From NCBI GenBank assembly GCA_014534295.1, contig JACVRU010000080.1, positions 1-8,407 on the forward strand: a stretch of DNA of 8,407 bases. Reading direction: 5' to 3'. This document shows positions 1 to 7,176 of the stretch, in pieces. A model generated the notes under the pieces. That model worked only from the letters and a program-made list of their open reading frames with translations. It searched no databases and had not been told where the DNA came from. The DNA comes from Thermoleophilia bacterium (GTDB taxonomy: Bacteria > Actinomycetota > Thermoleophilia > Gaiellales > Gaiellaceae). The position numbers and the translations under genes are program-made. Every line of letters begins with the position of its first letter. The first letter of the stretch is position 1.

Positions 1-980
1 AAGAAGTCCGTGTCGACGAGGCGGTCGAAGAGCAGGAAGAACTGCGACCCCGCGACGAACGGCGTCGCGATTACGACGAGCAGCGAGGTCGTGAAGTTCG
101 CCCAGACGAGCAGAGGCATCCGCCAGAAGGTCATTCCAGGGGCGCGCATCGTGATGATCGTGACGAGGAAGTTGAGCGCCGTGGCGATCGACGACGCCCC
201 CGCCCACTGCACCCCCATCTGGAAGAACACGTTCCCGAACGGGTTCACGTCCGCGAGCGGCGCGTAGTTCGTCCAGCCGGCCGCGAAGGCGCCGCCGGGC
301 ACGACGAAGCTGACGAGCATCATCACGCCGCCGATCGGCAGCATCCAGAAGGAGAGCGCGTTCAAGCGCGGGAACGCCATGTCCGGCGCGCCGAGCATCA
401 GCGGGATGACGTAGTTCGCCAGGCCCGCGAAGGCGGGGATGACGAAGAGGAAGATCATCAGCGACGCGTGGACCGAGACGAGCCCGTTGAACGTGTGCGG
501 GTCGACGAACTGCATCCCCGGCCGCGCCAGCTCCGCCCGGAAGATCATCGCCAGCAGCCCGCCGGCGAGCATGAAGAAGACCGTCGTCGTCAGGTACTGG
601 ACGCCGATCACCTTGTGGTCGGTGTTGACCTTGAAGTAGTCCTGCCAGCGGCGGGCGCCGTGGTTCGCGTGGTCGTCGGGGCGCGTGGGCCGACCGGAGA
701 TGTAGTAGGCCCAGTAGTCGAAGCAGCCGATGCCCGCGAGGTAACCGAGCGGGAAGGCGACGAGGCCGGCGACCGTGACGATCGGCTGCATGTCCCAGAG
801 CGGATCCCAGCCGCCGAGCCAGCGGAAGAAGAGGACGATCCCCATCCCGAGGGCGCCCACGGCCGGACCCATCCAGAGCGCCCGCAGCCAGCCGGGCGCC
901 ATCAGGCGCGCCCAGCCCTGCGGGGGCGGCGGCGGCGCGTGGTGGGCCTCGTGAGGGTGGGTCTCGGCCGTCGACGTCAC
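1..980 (-). CDS. ctaD: Cytochrome c oxidase subunit I (caa3-type heme-copper oxidase), C-terminal part cut off by the window edge
   Basis: Catalytic subunit of an aa3/caa3-type terminal oxidase in the cytoplasmic membrane, which reduces O2 to water with electrons from cytochrome c and pumps protons. The 326 visible residues carry subunit I hallmarks: TDHKVIGVQYL at 120-130, VHASLMIFLFVIPAFAGLANY at about 170-190 with His171 as the expected low-spin heme ligand, and GAPDMAFPRLN at 197-207 with the D-channel-type Asp200 and Asn207. MRAPGMTFWRMPL follows at 278-290. The HPEVY block and the other heme and CuB ligands would lie past the left edge. The GTG start at 980 has GGAGG six bases upstream and overlaps the coxB stop as GTGA, which indicates translational coupling. 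The canonical fold starts only near residue 120; before it are a His/Pro-rich tail and two hydrophobic segments (about 34-54 and 66-84), which is odd. Family assignment is firm; the total length is unknown. Confidence 0.96.
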   Translation of the reverse strand, partial: MTSTAETHPHEAHHAPPPPPQGWARLMAPGWLRALWMGPAVGALGMGIVLFFRWLGGWDPLWDMQPIVTVAGLVAFPLGYLAGIGCFDYWAYYISGRPTRPDDHANHGARRWQDYFKVNTDHKVIGVQYLTTTVFFMLAGGLLAMIFRAELARPGMQFVDPHTFNGLVSVHASLMIFLFVIPAFAGLANYVIPLMLGAPDMAFPRLNALSFWMLPIGGVMMLVSFVVPGGAFAAGWTNYAPLADVNPFGNVFFQMGVQWAGASSIATALNFLVTIITMRAPGMTFWRMPLLVWANFTTSLLVVIATPFVAGSQFFLLFDRLVDTDF

Positions 981-1960
981 TGGGAGCCTCCGAGCAGATA
1001 CTGCACGAGCGCGTCGAGCTCCCTGTCCGACAGCTGTTCGCCGTAGGTCCGCGGCATCACACCGGCCTGGAAGCCCTCGGCGAGCTCGGCGTCGGGCTCG
1101 ACGATCGACGTGCGGACGAACTGGGGATCGTCGGGGAGGCCGTCCAGAGAGGGGCCGACCTGGGCGGTCGACTCGGCGGGCGCGAAGGCGTGACAGCCGC
1201 CACAGCCGGCCTCGGCGAAGACCGAGGCCCCCTCGGGCTCGGTGCCCGCGGCCTGGCCGCCGCCCTCCTCCTCGAGCCAGCTCGCGTACTCCTGCTGCGT
1301 CATCACGATCACCCGCGAGCGCATGAGCGAGTGGCCGAGGCCGCAGAGCTCCGTGCAGATGACCGGGAAGGTGCCGGTCCGCTTCGGCGTGATCACGAGC
1401 CGCGTCTCGATGCCGGGGACCGCGTCCTTCTTCTGACCGAACTCCGGCACCCAGAAGGAGTGGATCACGTCGCGAGAGCTCAGCCGCAGCACCGTCGAGC
1501 GGCCGATCGGGATGCGGAGCGTCCCGGAGGTGACGCCGTTCGGGTGCTCGAACGTCCAGGCGAACTGCTCGGCGGTGACGGCGACCTCGTTGGGATTGGC
1601 GCCCCGGGCCCGGTCGTTCTGGGTCAGGACCACGGCGCTCACCACGCCGAGCGCGACGACGAGCACGAAGGGGACGGCCGTCCAGGCGATCTCCAGGCCG
1701 GTGTGGCCGTGGATGGGCGGGCCGTCGCTGTCGTCGTCGGGCCGGACCCGGAACTTCAGGAACGAGTAGCCGATCACCGCGGCGACCACGGCGAAGATCC
1801 CGATGCAGATCCACGTCGCCAGCCAGAAGGTGAGGTCGATCCCCTCCCGCTCGCGCGAGGCCTGGTCGGGGAGCCACGGGATGAAGAGGGCAACCGCCGC
1901 GGTCGCCAGGAACGCGACTGCTCCGATGAGCAGCATCGTGAGAATCGAGCCCCTGCGCAC
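977..1960 (-). CDS. coxB: Cytochrome c oxidase subunit II with fused cytochrome c domain (caa3 type)
   Basis: This 327-residue protein (also called ctaC) takes electrons from the quinol/cytochrome c branch and passes them through CuA to subunit I. Hydrophobic segments lie at about 6-27 (signal-like, after MRRG), 45-66 and 91-113. The periplasmic-side cupredoxin domain has the full CuA set: His167, then CTELCGLGH with Cys202, Cys206 and His210, and Met213; FAWTF at 133-137 holds the usual aromatic. A Gln/Glu/Gly linker leads to a class I cytochrome c domain with the CGGCH heme site at 253-257 and a probable axial Met302 in GVMPRTYG. The fused heme domain makes this a caa3 oxidase. No lipobox Cys is visible. 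The GTG start is chosen because it keeps the positive N-terminus before the first hydrophobic segment; no clear Shine-Dalgarno precedes it. A TAGGCT box nine bases upstream could mark a weak internal leaderless promoter. The kinase gene ends 17 bases upstream. Confidence 0.96.
   Translation of the reverse strand: MRRGSILTMLLIGAVAFLATAAVALFIPWLPDQASREREGIDLTFWLATWICIGIFAVVAAVIGYSFLKFRVRPDDDSDGPPIHGHTGLEIAWTAVPFVLVVALGVVSAVVLTQNDRARGANPNEVAVTAEQFAWTFEHPNGVTSGTLRIPIGRSTVLRLSSRDVIHSFWVPEFGQKKDAVPGIETRLVITPKRTGTFPVICTELCGLGHSLMRSRVIVMTQQEYASWLEEEGGGQAAGTEPEGASVFAEAGCGGCHAFAPAESTAQVGPSLDGLPDDPQFVRTSIVEPDAELAEGFQAGVMPRTYGEQLSDRELDALVQYLLGGSQ
987..991 (-). promoter_or_regulatory. Shine-Dalgarno site of ctaD
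   Basis: GGAGG on the minus strand, inside the last codons of coxB and six bases before the ctaD GTG. It fixes the ctaD start at 980, which brings the unusual N-terminal extension into the protein. Spacing and match are both near ideal. Confidence 0.75.
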
Positions 1961-1977
1961 GGGAGAGCGAGCCTAGC

Positions 1978-4900
1978 TCAGGCGGTGAGGCCGTGTAGCA
2001 GCACCTCGCCGGCCGCCGGGAGCTCGACGACGAAGGTCGACCCGCTCGCCTGGTCCGACTCCTCGAGCCGGATCGTCCCGCCCATGCGGCCGACGAGCTC
2101 GCGGGAGATGTAGAGGCCGAGGCCGGTGCCGCCGACGCCACGCGTGAGGTTGGGATCGAGCCGGTAGAACTTCTCGAAGATCCGCTCCCACTCCTGCGAC
2201 GGGATGCCCAGGCCCTCGTCGCGGACGGCGAAGCGCACGCGGTCGCCGACGTGCTCCAGCCGGACCTCGACCGTGCCGCCGTCGGGCGAGTACTTGACCG
2301 CGTTCTCGACGAGGTTGGTCAGTACCTGGCGGACCTTGTCCGCGTCGGCGAGCACCGGCGGGAGGCCGCCCGGCACCTCGAGCCGGAGAGTGAGGTTCTC
2401 GGGCAGCTGGAGCTCGGCCGCCCGGACGACCGCCGTCGCCAGCTCGGCGCCGTCGCAGGCCTCGACGGTGACCTGGAGGCCGCCTGACTCGATCCTGCTC
2501 GTCCAGAGGATGTCGTTGACGATGCGCGCCAGCCGCTCCGACTCGCTGGCGATCACGGACAGGAGCTCGACGCGCTCGGGCTGGTCGGGCGGCATGTCCT
2601 GGCGGCGCAGGGTCAGCGCGGCGCCGTAGATCGCGGCGAGCGGCGTGCGCAGCTCGTGCGAGATCGTCGAGACGAAGTCCGTCTTCAGCTTCTCGACGGC
2701 GCGCTCCTCCGTGACGTCGCGGAACGCGAAGACGGTGCCGTGCTCGAAGCCGACCCCGGAGATCGACAGCCAGAGCTCGCGGCCTCCGAGCTCGAGCGGC
2801 AGCGTTTGCGGCCGGGCGCCGGCGGCCCCCGTCTCGACGCCGACGATCGGGACGCGAGGCGCCAGCTCCGCCCAGCCGGGGATCGCCTCGACCGCGGCCT
2901 GCCCGACGACCGACTCCGCGCTCAGGCCCGTGATCGCCTCGGCCGCCGGATTCCAGAGTCGGACCGTCCCGCCCCGGTCGAGCAGGAAGACGCCGTCGCC
3001 GACGAACTCGAGCGCCTGCGCCGACTCCGCGCGCGCCTCCGCCTCCCGGCGTGCGGCCTCGGCGGAGCGGAAGAGGCGGGCATTCTCGATCGCGAGCCCG
3101 GCGCGCCGGGCGAGCTCCACCGCGAGCCGCAGGTCGTCCTGGGTGTACGGGGGATCCTGAGCGCGGACGAATCCAATCGCGCCCGCGATCTCGCTGCCGG
3201 CGCGGATCGGCACGACGATCCCGGAGCGGATGCCGAGTCCCCGCAGGAGCTCGAGATGGCGCTCGTCGACGGCAGCGGCCGCCAGCATTTCGTCCGTCAC
3301 GTCGGCCGTCAACAGCGACTCGCCATCCCGGATCACCACGTGGACGGGATGCCTCTCGTCGACGGGGAGGGAGTAGTGCTCCGTGATCTCTTCGACGAGC
3401 GCGTTCTTCTCGGGATCCGGGTGCCGCCCGAGGATGCGCCGCACGCGGCCCTCCTCGTCCGCCAGGTAGACGGAGATCCAGTCCGCGATCTCCGTCCCGG
3501 CCAGCTCGGAGACGGCCTGCAGCGTCTCCTCGTAGTCGAGCGACGCGGCGAGCAGCCTGCTGGCCTCCGCGAGGAAGCCGAGGCGCTCCCGCGCGCGCTG
3601 CTCCGCCTGCGCGAGCCGCTGCTGCTGGGCGGCGGCGCCGAGCACGTTCGCCACCGCCTGGACGTACGTGACGTCGTCCACGCTGAACGCGCGCCGGCTC
3701 GCCGTGTGCGCCCCGAGGACGCCGAACGGCTCCTCGGGCCCGGGGATCATCACGGTCAGACCGCTCGTGACCCCGTGCTCGCGCAGCAGCGGAGACGGCT
3801 TGAACCGTCGTTCGCCCGCCAGGTCCTCGACGTTCACCGGGCCCTTGGCCTCGAGCGTGAAGCCGGCCTGGGAGCCCTTGCCCCACGGAACCGTCGTCGA
3901 GCCGACGTGGCCCTCGTTCCAGCCGCTCCCCTCGATCAGCAGCAGCTGCTCCCCCGGAAGCAGCTCGAGCACCTCGACGAAGTCGACCCCGAGCGTCTTC
4001 GAGATCCGCTGCGCCGCCTGGCCGGCAAGCGGGACGACGTCCGTGCCCGTCAGCGCCAGCTGGCCGAGCTCGGCGACGTCCGACTGCTGGCGCGCGCGGA
4101 CGGCGGCCATGTCCTCTGCCTGCTTCCGCTCGGTGATCTCCATCACGACGGCGCCGATGCCCAGCACCTCGCCGGTCTCGGTCTCGACCGGGAAGTAGCT
4201 CGAGAGCCAGTGACGGTCGGTGCCGAGCCGGTGGGCGCCGAGATCGGTCGACGCCTCGTGCCGGACGAGCGGCGTGCCGCTCTCGACGACGCCGCGGTAG
4301 ACGGGCTCGAGCACCGGGGCGAGGTCGGGCACGACGTCCCAGAGCGACTTGCCGACATGCTCCTCCGCGGGCAGCCCGTTGAGCCGCGCGAGCGCCTCGT
4401 TCACGCGCACGTAGCGGATGTCGCGGTCCCAGAAGCCGATCGCGGTCGGCGCGGAGGCGAGAATCGCGTCGAGCTGCGCGTAGGAGCGCTGCGCCTCGTG
4501 GTACAGGCGCGCGTTGTCGATCGCAACGGCCGCGCGGCGCGCGAGCTCCTCCGCGACCGCGAGGTCCTCCTGGTCGAAGCGCCGGCCGGACTCGGCGGAG
4601 AGGAACGCCATCGCTCCGAACGTGCGGGCGCGCGCCGTGAGCGGGACGCACATCCACGACCGGATGCCGAGATCGGCCAGCTCGGCGGCGAGCCGCTCGC
4701 CGTCGACGACGTCGGCCGCCACGAGCGCCGAGTCGGCGATCGAGTGGAGCTCCGACCTGCCGGTGCGGATCACGGCGGGGACGCCCACGTCCGCGTCGGG
4801 CCGGAACGAGTGGTCGTCTAGTCGCGCGAGCACGTCGGAGCCGCGGCTGCCGCGATGCTCGACCGCGATCCGCAGAATCTGCCCCTCGGCGTCCTCCACG

Positions 4901-5967
4901 TAGACCATGCACCAGTCGCCGACGGCCGGGACGGCGAGCTGCGCAACCTCCGCCAGCGTCCGCTCGACGTCGAGCGACTCGGCCAGGACCTCCCCCGCGC
5001 GGGCGAGCACCGAGAGGCGTTGCTCCTGCCGGCGGCGGTCGGTGACGTCGCGGACGACGTTGATGACGAACTCGAGCCGGCCCTCGTCGTCGCGCACCGA
5101 GGTCGCGCTCACGAGCGACCAGCGCTCCTCGCCGGTGTCGCGCGAGCGCCAGCCGATCACGCGGGACCCGCCCTCGGCCCCGCGGAGCGCCAGGCGCCCG
5201 GGCAGGTCGTCGCCGCCGAGGGGCTCGCCACGCTCGTCGATGAGCTCGTAGCGGGCGAGGATCTCCGCGGGCGGCGTGGACATGAGCTCCTCGGCCGAGG
5301 CGAACCCGGACATGTGGGCGGCGGCGTCGTTGGCGAAGACGAGCTTGCCGGTCGGATCCTGGACGGTGAGGCCGTCGGCGACGTGGCGGAAGACGACGTC
5401 GAGCCGGCGGCTCGACTCGCGGAGCGCCTGCTCGACCCGGGCGCGCTGGACGGCGCTGGCGAGGGTGCTGGCGATCGTCTGGGCGAGCTTCAGCTCCGCC
5501 GGCGTGAACTCGTGGACGTCGTCGCGGTAGAGCATGAGCTTGCCCAGCAGCTCGCGGCCCTGGACGAGCGGCACGAACGCCAGCGACCTGATCCCCTCCG
5601 CCGCGATCGTGCGCCGCAGGTCGCCGCCGACGGCCGTGTCCTCGTTGACGTCCGCGACTGCGATCGGCGCGTACTCGCCCTCGTCGCCCCTCCACGGCGA
5701 GTGGCCCTCGACGGCCGCTCGGTATTCGTCGGAGAGCCCGCGCCCGGCGCGGAGACGCAGCACGCCGTCCTCGTCGAAGAGCAGGACGGAGGCCCGGTCG
5801 ACCCCGACGGCGTCGACGAGCGTGTCGACGGCCCGGTCGAGGATCGCGTCGAGCGCCTCCGCGGCCAGCGCAGTCTCCGACATCCGGTAGACGGCGGCCA
5901 GCTCGCGCAGGCGGTCGCGAAGCTCCTGTTCCTGCGACGAGAACGGCTCGGACCCGACCTCTCTCAT
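1978..5967 (-). CDS. Large soluble multi-sensor histidine kinase (four GAF, three PAS domains)
   Basis: 1329-residue two-component sensor kinase with no membrane segment, so probably cytoplasmic. Order as read: coiled N-terminus (about 11-35), GAF1 (36-175), PAS1 (186-310), GAF2 (325-490), PAS2 (497-616), GAF3 (635-780), GAF4 (800-967), PAS3 (985-1088), HisKA with phospho-acceptor His1104 in SHELRTPLAAI, and HATPase_c. The ATPase has the N box NLVENAVKYSP (Asn1222), DEGLGIP (Asp1250), the F box FEKFYRLD and GGTGLGLYIS. All catalytic boxes look intact. GAF2 and GAF4 are clear paralogues (DWCMVYV/DWISVYL, LGIRSxxxVP, LARRAxxAIxNARL). There are only three Cys (353, 440, 1171) and no obvious bilin or heme site, so the signal is unknown. 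There is no receiver domain and no neighbouring response regulator in view. The ATG start fits the coiled N-terminus; upstream are GGAGG at 13 bases and a G-run next to the ATG. It lies directly upstream of coxB-ctaD, so a link to respiration or redox sensing is plausible but is inference. Confidence 0.95.
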   Translation of the reverse strand: MREVGSEPFSSQEQELRDRLRELAAVYRMSETALAAEALDAILDRAVDTLVDAVGVDRASVLLFDEDGVLRLRAGRGLSDEYRAAVEGHSPWRGDEGEYAPIAVADVNEDTAVGGDLRRTIAAEGIRSLAFVPLVQGRELLGKLMLYRDDVHEFTPAELKLAQTIASTLASAVQRARVEQALRESSRRLDVVFRHVADGLTVQDPTGKLVFANDAAAHMSGFASAEELMSTPPAEILARYELIDERGEPLGGDDLPGRLALRGAEGGSRVIGWRSRDTGEERWSLVSATSVRDDEGRLEFVINVVRDVTDRRRQEQRLSVLARAGEVLAESLDVERTLAEVAQLAVPAVGDWCMVYVEDAEGQILRIAVEHRGSRGSDVLARLDDHSFRPDADVGVPAVIRTGRSELHSIADSALVAADVVDGERLAAELADLGIRSWMCVPLTARARTFGAMAFLSAESGRRFDQEDLAVAEELARRAAVAIDNARLYHEAQRSYAQLDAILASAPTAIGFWDRDIRYVRVNEALARLNGLPAEEHVGKSLWDVVPDLAPVLEPVYRGVVESGTPLVRHEASTDLGAHRLGTDRHWLSSYFPVETETGEVLGIGAVVMEITERKQAEDMAAVRARQQSDVAELGQLALTGTDVVPLAGQAAQRISKTLGVDFVEVLELLPGEQLLLIEGSGWNEGHVGSTTVPWGKGSQAGFTLEAKGPVNVEDLAGERRFKPSPLLREHGVTSGLTVMIPGPEEPFGVLGAHTASRRAFSVDDVTYVQAVANVLGAAAQQQRLAQAEQRARERLGFLAEASRLLAASLDYEETLQAVSELAGTEIADWISVYLADEEGRVRRILGRHPDPEKNALVEEITEHYSLPVDERHPVHVVIRDGESLLTADVTDEMLAAAAVDERHLELLRGLGIRSGIVVPIRAGSEIAGAIGFVRAQDPPYTQDDLRLAVELARRAGLAIENARLFRSAEAARREAEARAESAQALEFVGDGVFLLDRGGTVRLWNPAAEAITGLSAESVVGQAAVEAIPGWAELAPRVPIVGVETGAAGARPQTLPLELGGRELWLSISGVGFEHGTVFAFRDVTEERAVEKLKTDFVSTISHELRTPLAAIYGAALTLRRQDMPPDQPERVELLSVIASESERLARIVNDILWTSRIESGGLQVTVEACDGAELATAVVRAAELQLPENLTLRLEVPGGLPPVLADADKVRQVLTNLVENAVKYSPDGGTVEVRLEHVGDRVRFAVRDEGLGIPSQEWERIFEKFYRLDPNLTRGVGGTGLGLYISRELVGRMGGTIRLEESDQASGSTFVVELPAAGEVLLHGLTA

Positions 5968-6009
5968 GCCCCCCGGAGACCCTCCGACTGTCCTTGACCC
6001 GGCTGCGGA

Positions 6010-6015
6010 AGTCTA
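6010..6015 (-). promoter_or_regulatory. Candidate -10 box of the kinase-coxB-ctaD unit
   Basis: TAGACT on the minus strand is a good match to an actinobacterial -10 element. It would place a start near 6003 and give a leader of about 35 bases before the kinase ATG at 5967. No convincing TTGACA-like -35 is found 16 to 19 bases upstream, so the promoter may be weak, activator-dependent or extended. The box forms one edge of the near-palindrome at 6011-6030. Confidence 0.4.
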
Positions 6016-6030
6016 CGCACGTGCGGAGAC
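6011..6030. repeat. 20-base near-palindrome between tRNA-Lys and the kinase gene
   Basis: On the minus strand this reads GTCTCCGCACGTGCGTAGAC: two 10-base half-sites with one mismatched pair and a perfect CGCACGTGCG core. It starts eight bases beyond the tRNA 3' end and overlaps the candidate -10 box. Two readings are possible: an operator for a dimeric repressor or activator of the kinase/oxidase unit, or an RNA hairpin (seven pairs, one mismatch, four-base loop) that ends the tRNA transcript. No T-run follows, which weakens the intrinsic terminator reading. Confidence 0.5.
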
Positions 6031-6037
6031 GGCTGGA

Positions 6038-6110
<73 letters not shown>

Positions 6111-6122
6111 GCGGGAGGTGCG

Positions 6123-6129
6123 TAGTGTA
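6123..6129. promoter_or_regulatory. Candidate shared -10 region for divergent tRNA-Lys and epimerase transcription
   Basis: The seven bases TAGTGTA read as TAGTGT on the plus strand (6123-6128) and TACACT on the minus strand (6129-6124). The plus-strand box is seven bases before the GTG of the epimerase, the spacing expected for a leaderless actinobacterial mRNA. The minus-strand box would start transcription near 6117, seven bases before mature tRNA-Lys. No clear -35 is visible on either side; on the plus side it would fall inside the tRNA gene. This is inferred from motif and spacing only. Confidence 0.4.
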
Positions 6130-6135
6130 GCCCCC

Positions 6136-7176
6136 GTGAAAGTGCTCTCGGTGGTCGGGAACCGGCCGCAGTTCGTCAAGTCCGCGCCGCTTTCCCTGGC
6201 CCTCCGGGAGGTCGGGATCGAGGAGGTCGGCCTTCACACGGGGCAGCACTACGACCGCGAGCTGTCCGAGCTCTTCTTCGAGGAGCTCGGCCTCCCCGAG
6301 CCCCGCTACCGGCTCGACCTGCGCACGGCCGACTCCGCCGCGATGCAGCCGGGGATCGAGACCGCGGCCCGCGCGGAGCGGCCCGACTGGCTGCTCGTCT
6401 ACGGCGACACGAACTCCACGCTCGCCGGCGCGACGGCTGCGGCCGCGCTCGGCGTGCCGCTCGCCCACGTCGAGGCCGGGCTCCGGAGCGGCGACCCGAC
6501 GATGCCGGAGGAGCACAACCGGATCGAGACCGACCGGCTCGCGCAGCTCCTCCTCTGCCCCGACCAGCGCTCCCGCGAGACGCTCGAGCGCGAGCGCGTC
6601 GACGGTCGGATCGAGGTCGTCGGCGACGTGATGTACGACGCGAGCCTCCTCTTCGCGCCGCTCGCCCGAGAGCGCCACGAGCCGCCCCATCCGCCCCGCT
6701 CCTACGTCGTCGCGACCATCCACCGCGAGGCGAACGTCGTCCAGCCACGGCTGGGCCGGATCGCGGAGGGGCTCAACCGCCTGGCCGAGCCGGTCGTCTT
6801 CCCGGCCCACCCCCGCACGCGCGCCGCCCTCGAGCGGGAGCGGATCGCCCTCGCCGGCCACGTCGAGCTCGTCGCGCCGCTCGGCTACCTCGAGCTGACG
6901 GCGCTCGTGGCACACGCGCGGGTCGTCGTGACGGACTCCGGGGGCCTCCAGAAGGAGGCGTACTGGTTCGGCGTCCCCTGCGTCACGGCGCGTCCGTCCA
7001 CCGAGTGGGTGGACACCGTCGAGGCCGGCGCGAACGTACTCGTGGACGACGATCCCGAGCGGCTCGCCGCCGCGGTGGCGGAAGCGAGGATGCCGGAGGA
7101 GCGGCCGCACCTCTACGGCGACGGCGCCGCCGCTGACCGGATCGCCGGGCTCCTCGGTACCCTTGCCCGGTCATGA
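6136..7176 (+). CDS. wecB: Non-hydrolysing UDP-N-acetylglucosamine 2-epimerase family (WecB/WbpI type)
   Basis: Cytosolic GT-B-fold enzyme that inverts C2 of a UDP-GlcNAc-type sugar to the manno form for surface polysaccharides. The 346-residue length is close to typical. Family residues are present: VGNRPQFVK with Arg10 and Lys15, YGDTNST with Asp91, HVEAGLRS at 111-118 with Glu113, PEEHNR at 124-129, TIHRE with His196, and TDSGGLQKEA at 266-275. HREAN has Ala where many members have Glu (HRxEN). STEWVDTVEAGANVLV at 288-303 resembles WbpI-like epimerases of acetamido-uronates more than the TERPE block of classic WecB, so the exact substrate is open. The GTG at 6136 is chosen over the in-frame GTG at 6118 because the fold begins MKVLSVVGNRP and a -10-like box lies seven bases ahead; a GGGAGG at 6113-6118 is rather far. 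The downstream dehydrogenase supports an aminouronic-acid pathway. Confidence 0.93.
   Translation: MKVLSVVGNRPQFVKSAPLSLALREVGIEEVGLHTGQHYDRELSELFFEELGLPEPRYRLDLRTADSAAMQPGIETAARAERPDWLLVYGDTNSTLAGATAAAALGVPLAHVEAGLRSGDPTMPEEHNRIETDRLAQLLLCPDQRSRETLERERVDGRIEVVGDVMYDASLLFAPLARERHEPPHPPRSYVVATIHREANVVQPRLGRIAEGLNRLAEPVVFPAHPRTRAALERERIALAGHVELVAPLGYLELTALVAHARVVVTDSGGLQKEAYWFGVPCVTARPSTEWVDTVEAGANVLVDDDPERLAAAVAEARMPEERPHLYGDGAAADRIAGLLGTLARS

Noticed and set aside
468..1046. A plus-strand frame over the ctaD start
   Set aside because: Charged low-complexity product opposite clear membrane-protein coding for ctaD.
1970..1975. TAGGCT as an internal promoter of coxB
   Set aside because: The spacing of nine bases to the GTG is a little long for a leaderless start and no -35 is visible, so it is not listed as a feature.
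2656..4821. A 721-codon open frame on the plus strand opposite the kinase gene
   Set aside because: It is a GC-bias shadow: its product is low-complexity and rich in Arg, Asp, Leu and Ala with no recognisable domain, while the minus-strand frame has complete GAF, PAS and kinase motifs.
1973..5695. A 1240-codon open frame on the minus strand, shifted against the kinase frame
   Set aside because: Its product is an Arg/Gly/Ala/Pro-rich string without any motif; the kinase occupies the same strand in another frame with intact catalytic boxes.
5975..5985. Small GGAG-ACC-CTCC hairpin just ahead of the kinase start
   Set aside because: Only four pairs; expected by chance in such GC-rich DNA.
4855..5997. 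A 380-codon plus-strand frame running to the kinase start
   Set aside because: It lies antisense to GAF1, PAS1 and GAF2 codons, has a biased composition and no family signature.
5994..5999. TTGACC on the plus strand as a -35 box
   Set aside because: No -10-like hexamer stands 16 to 18 bases downstream, and the next feature on that strand is the antisense of the tRNA.
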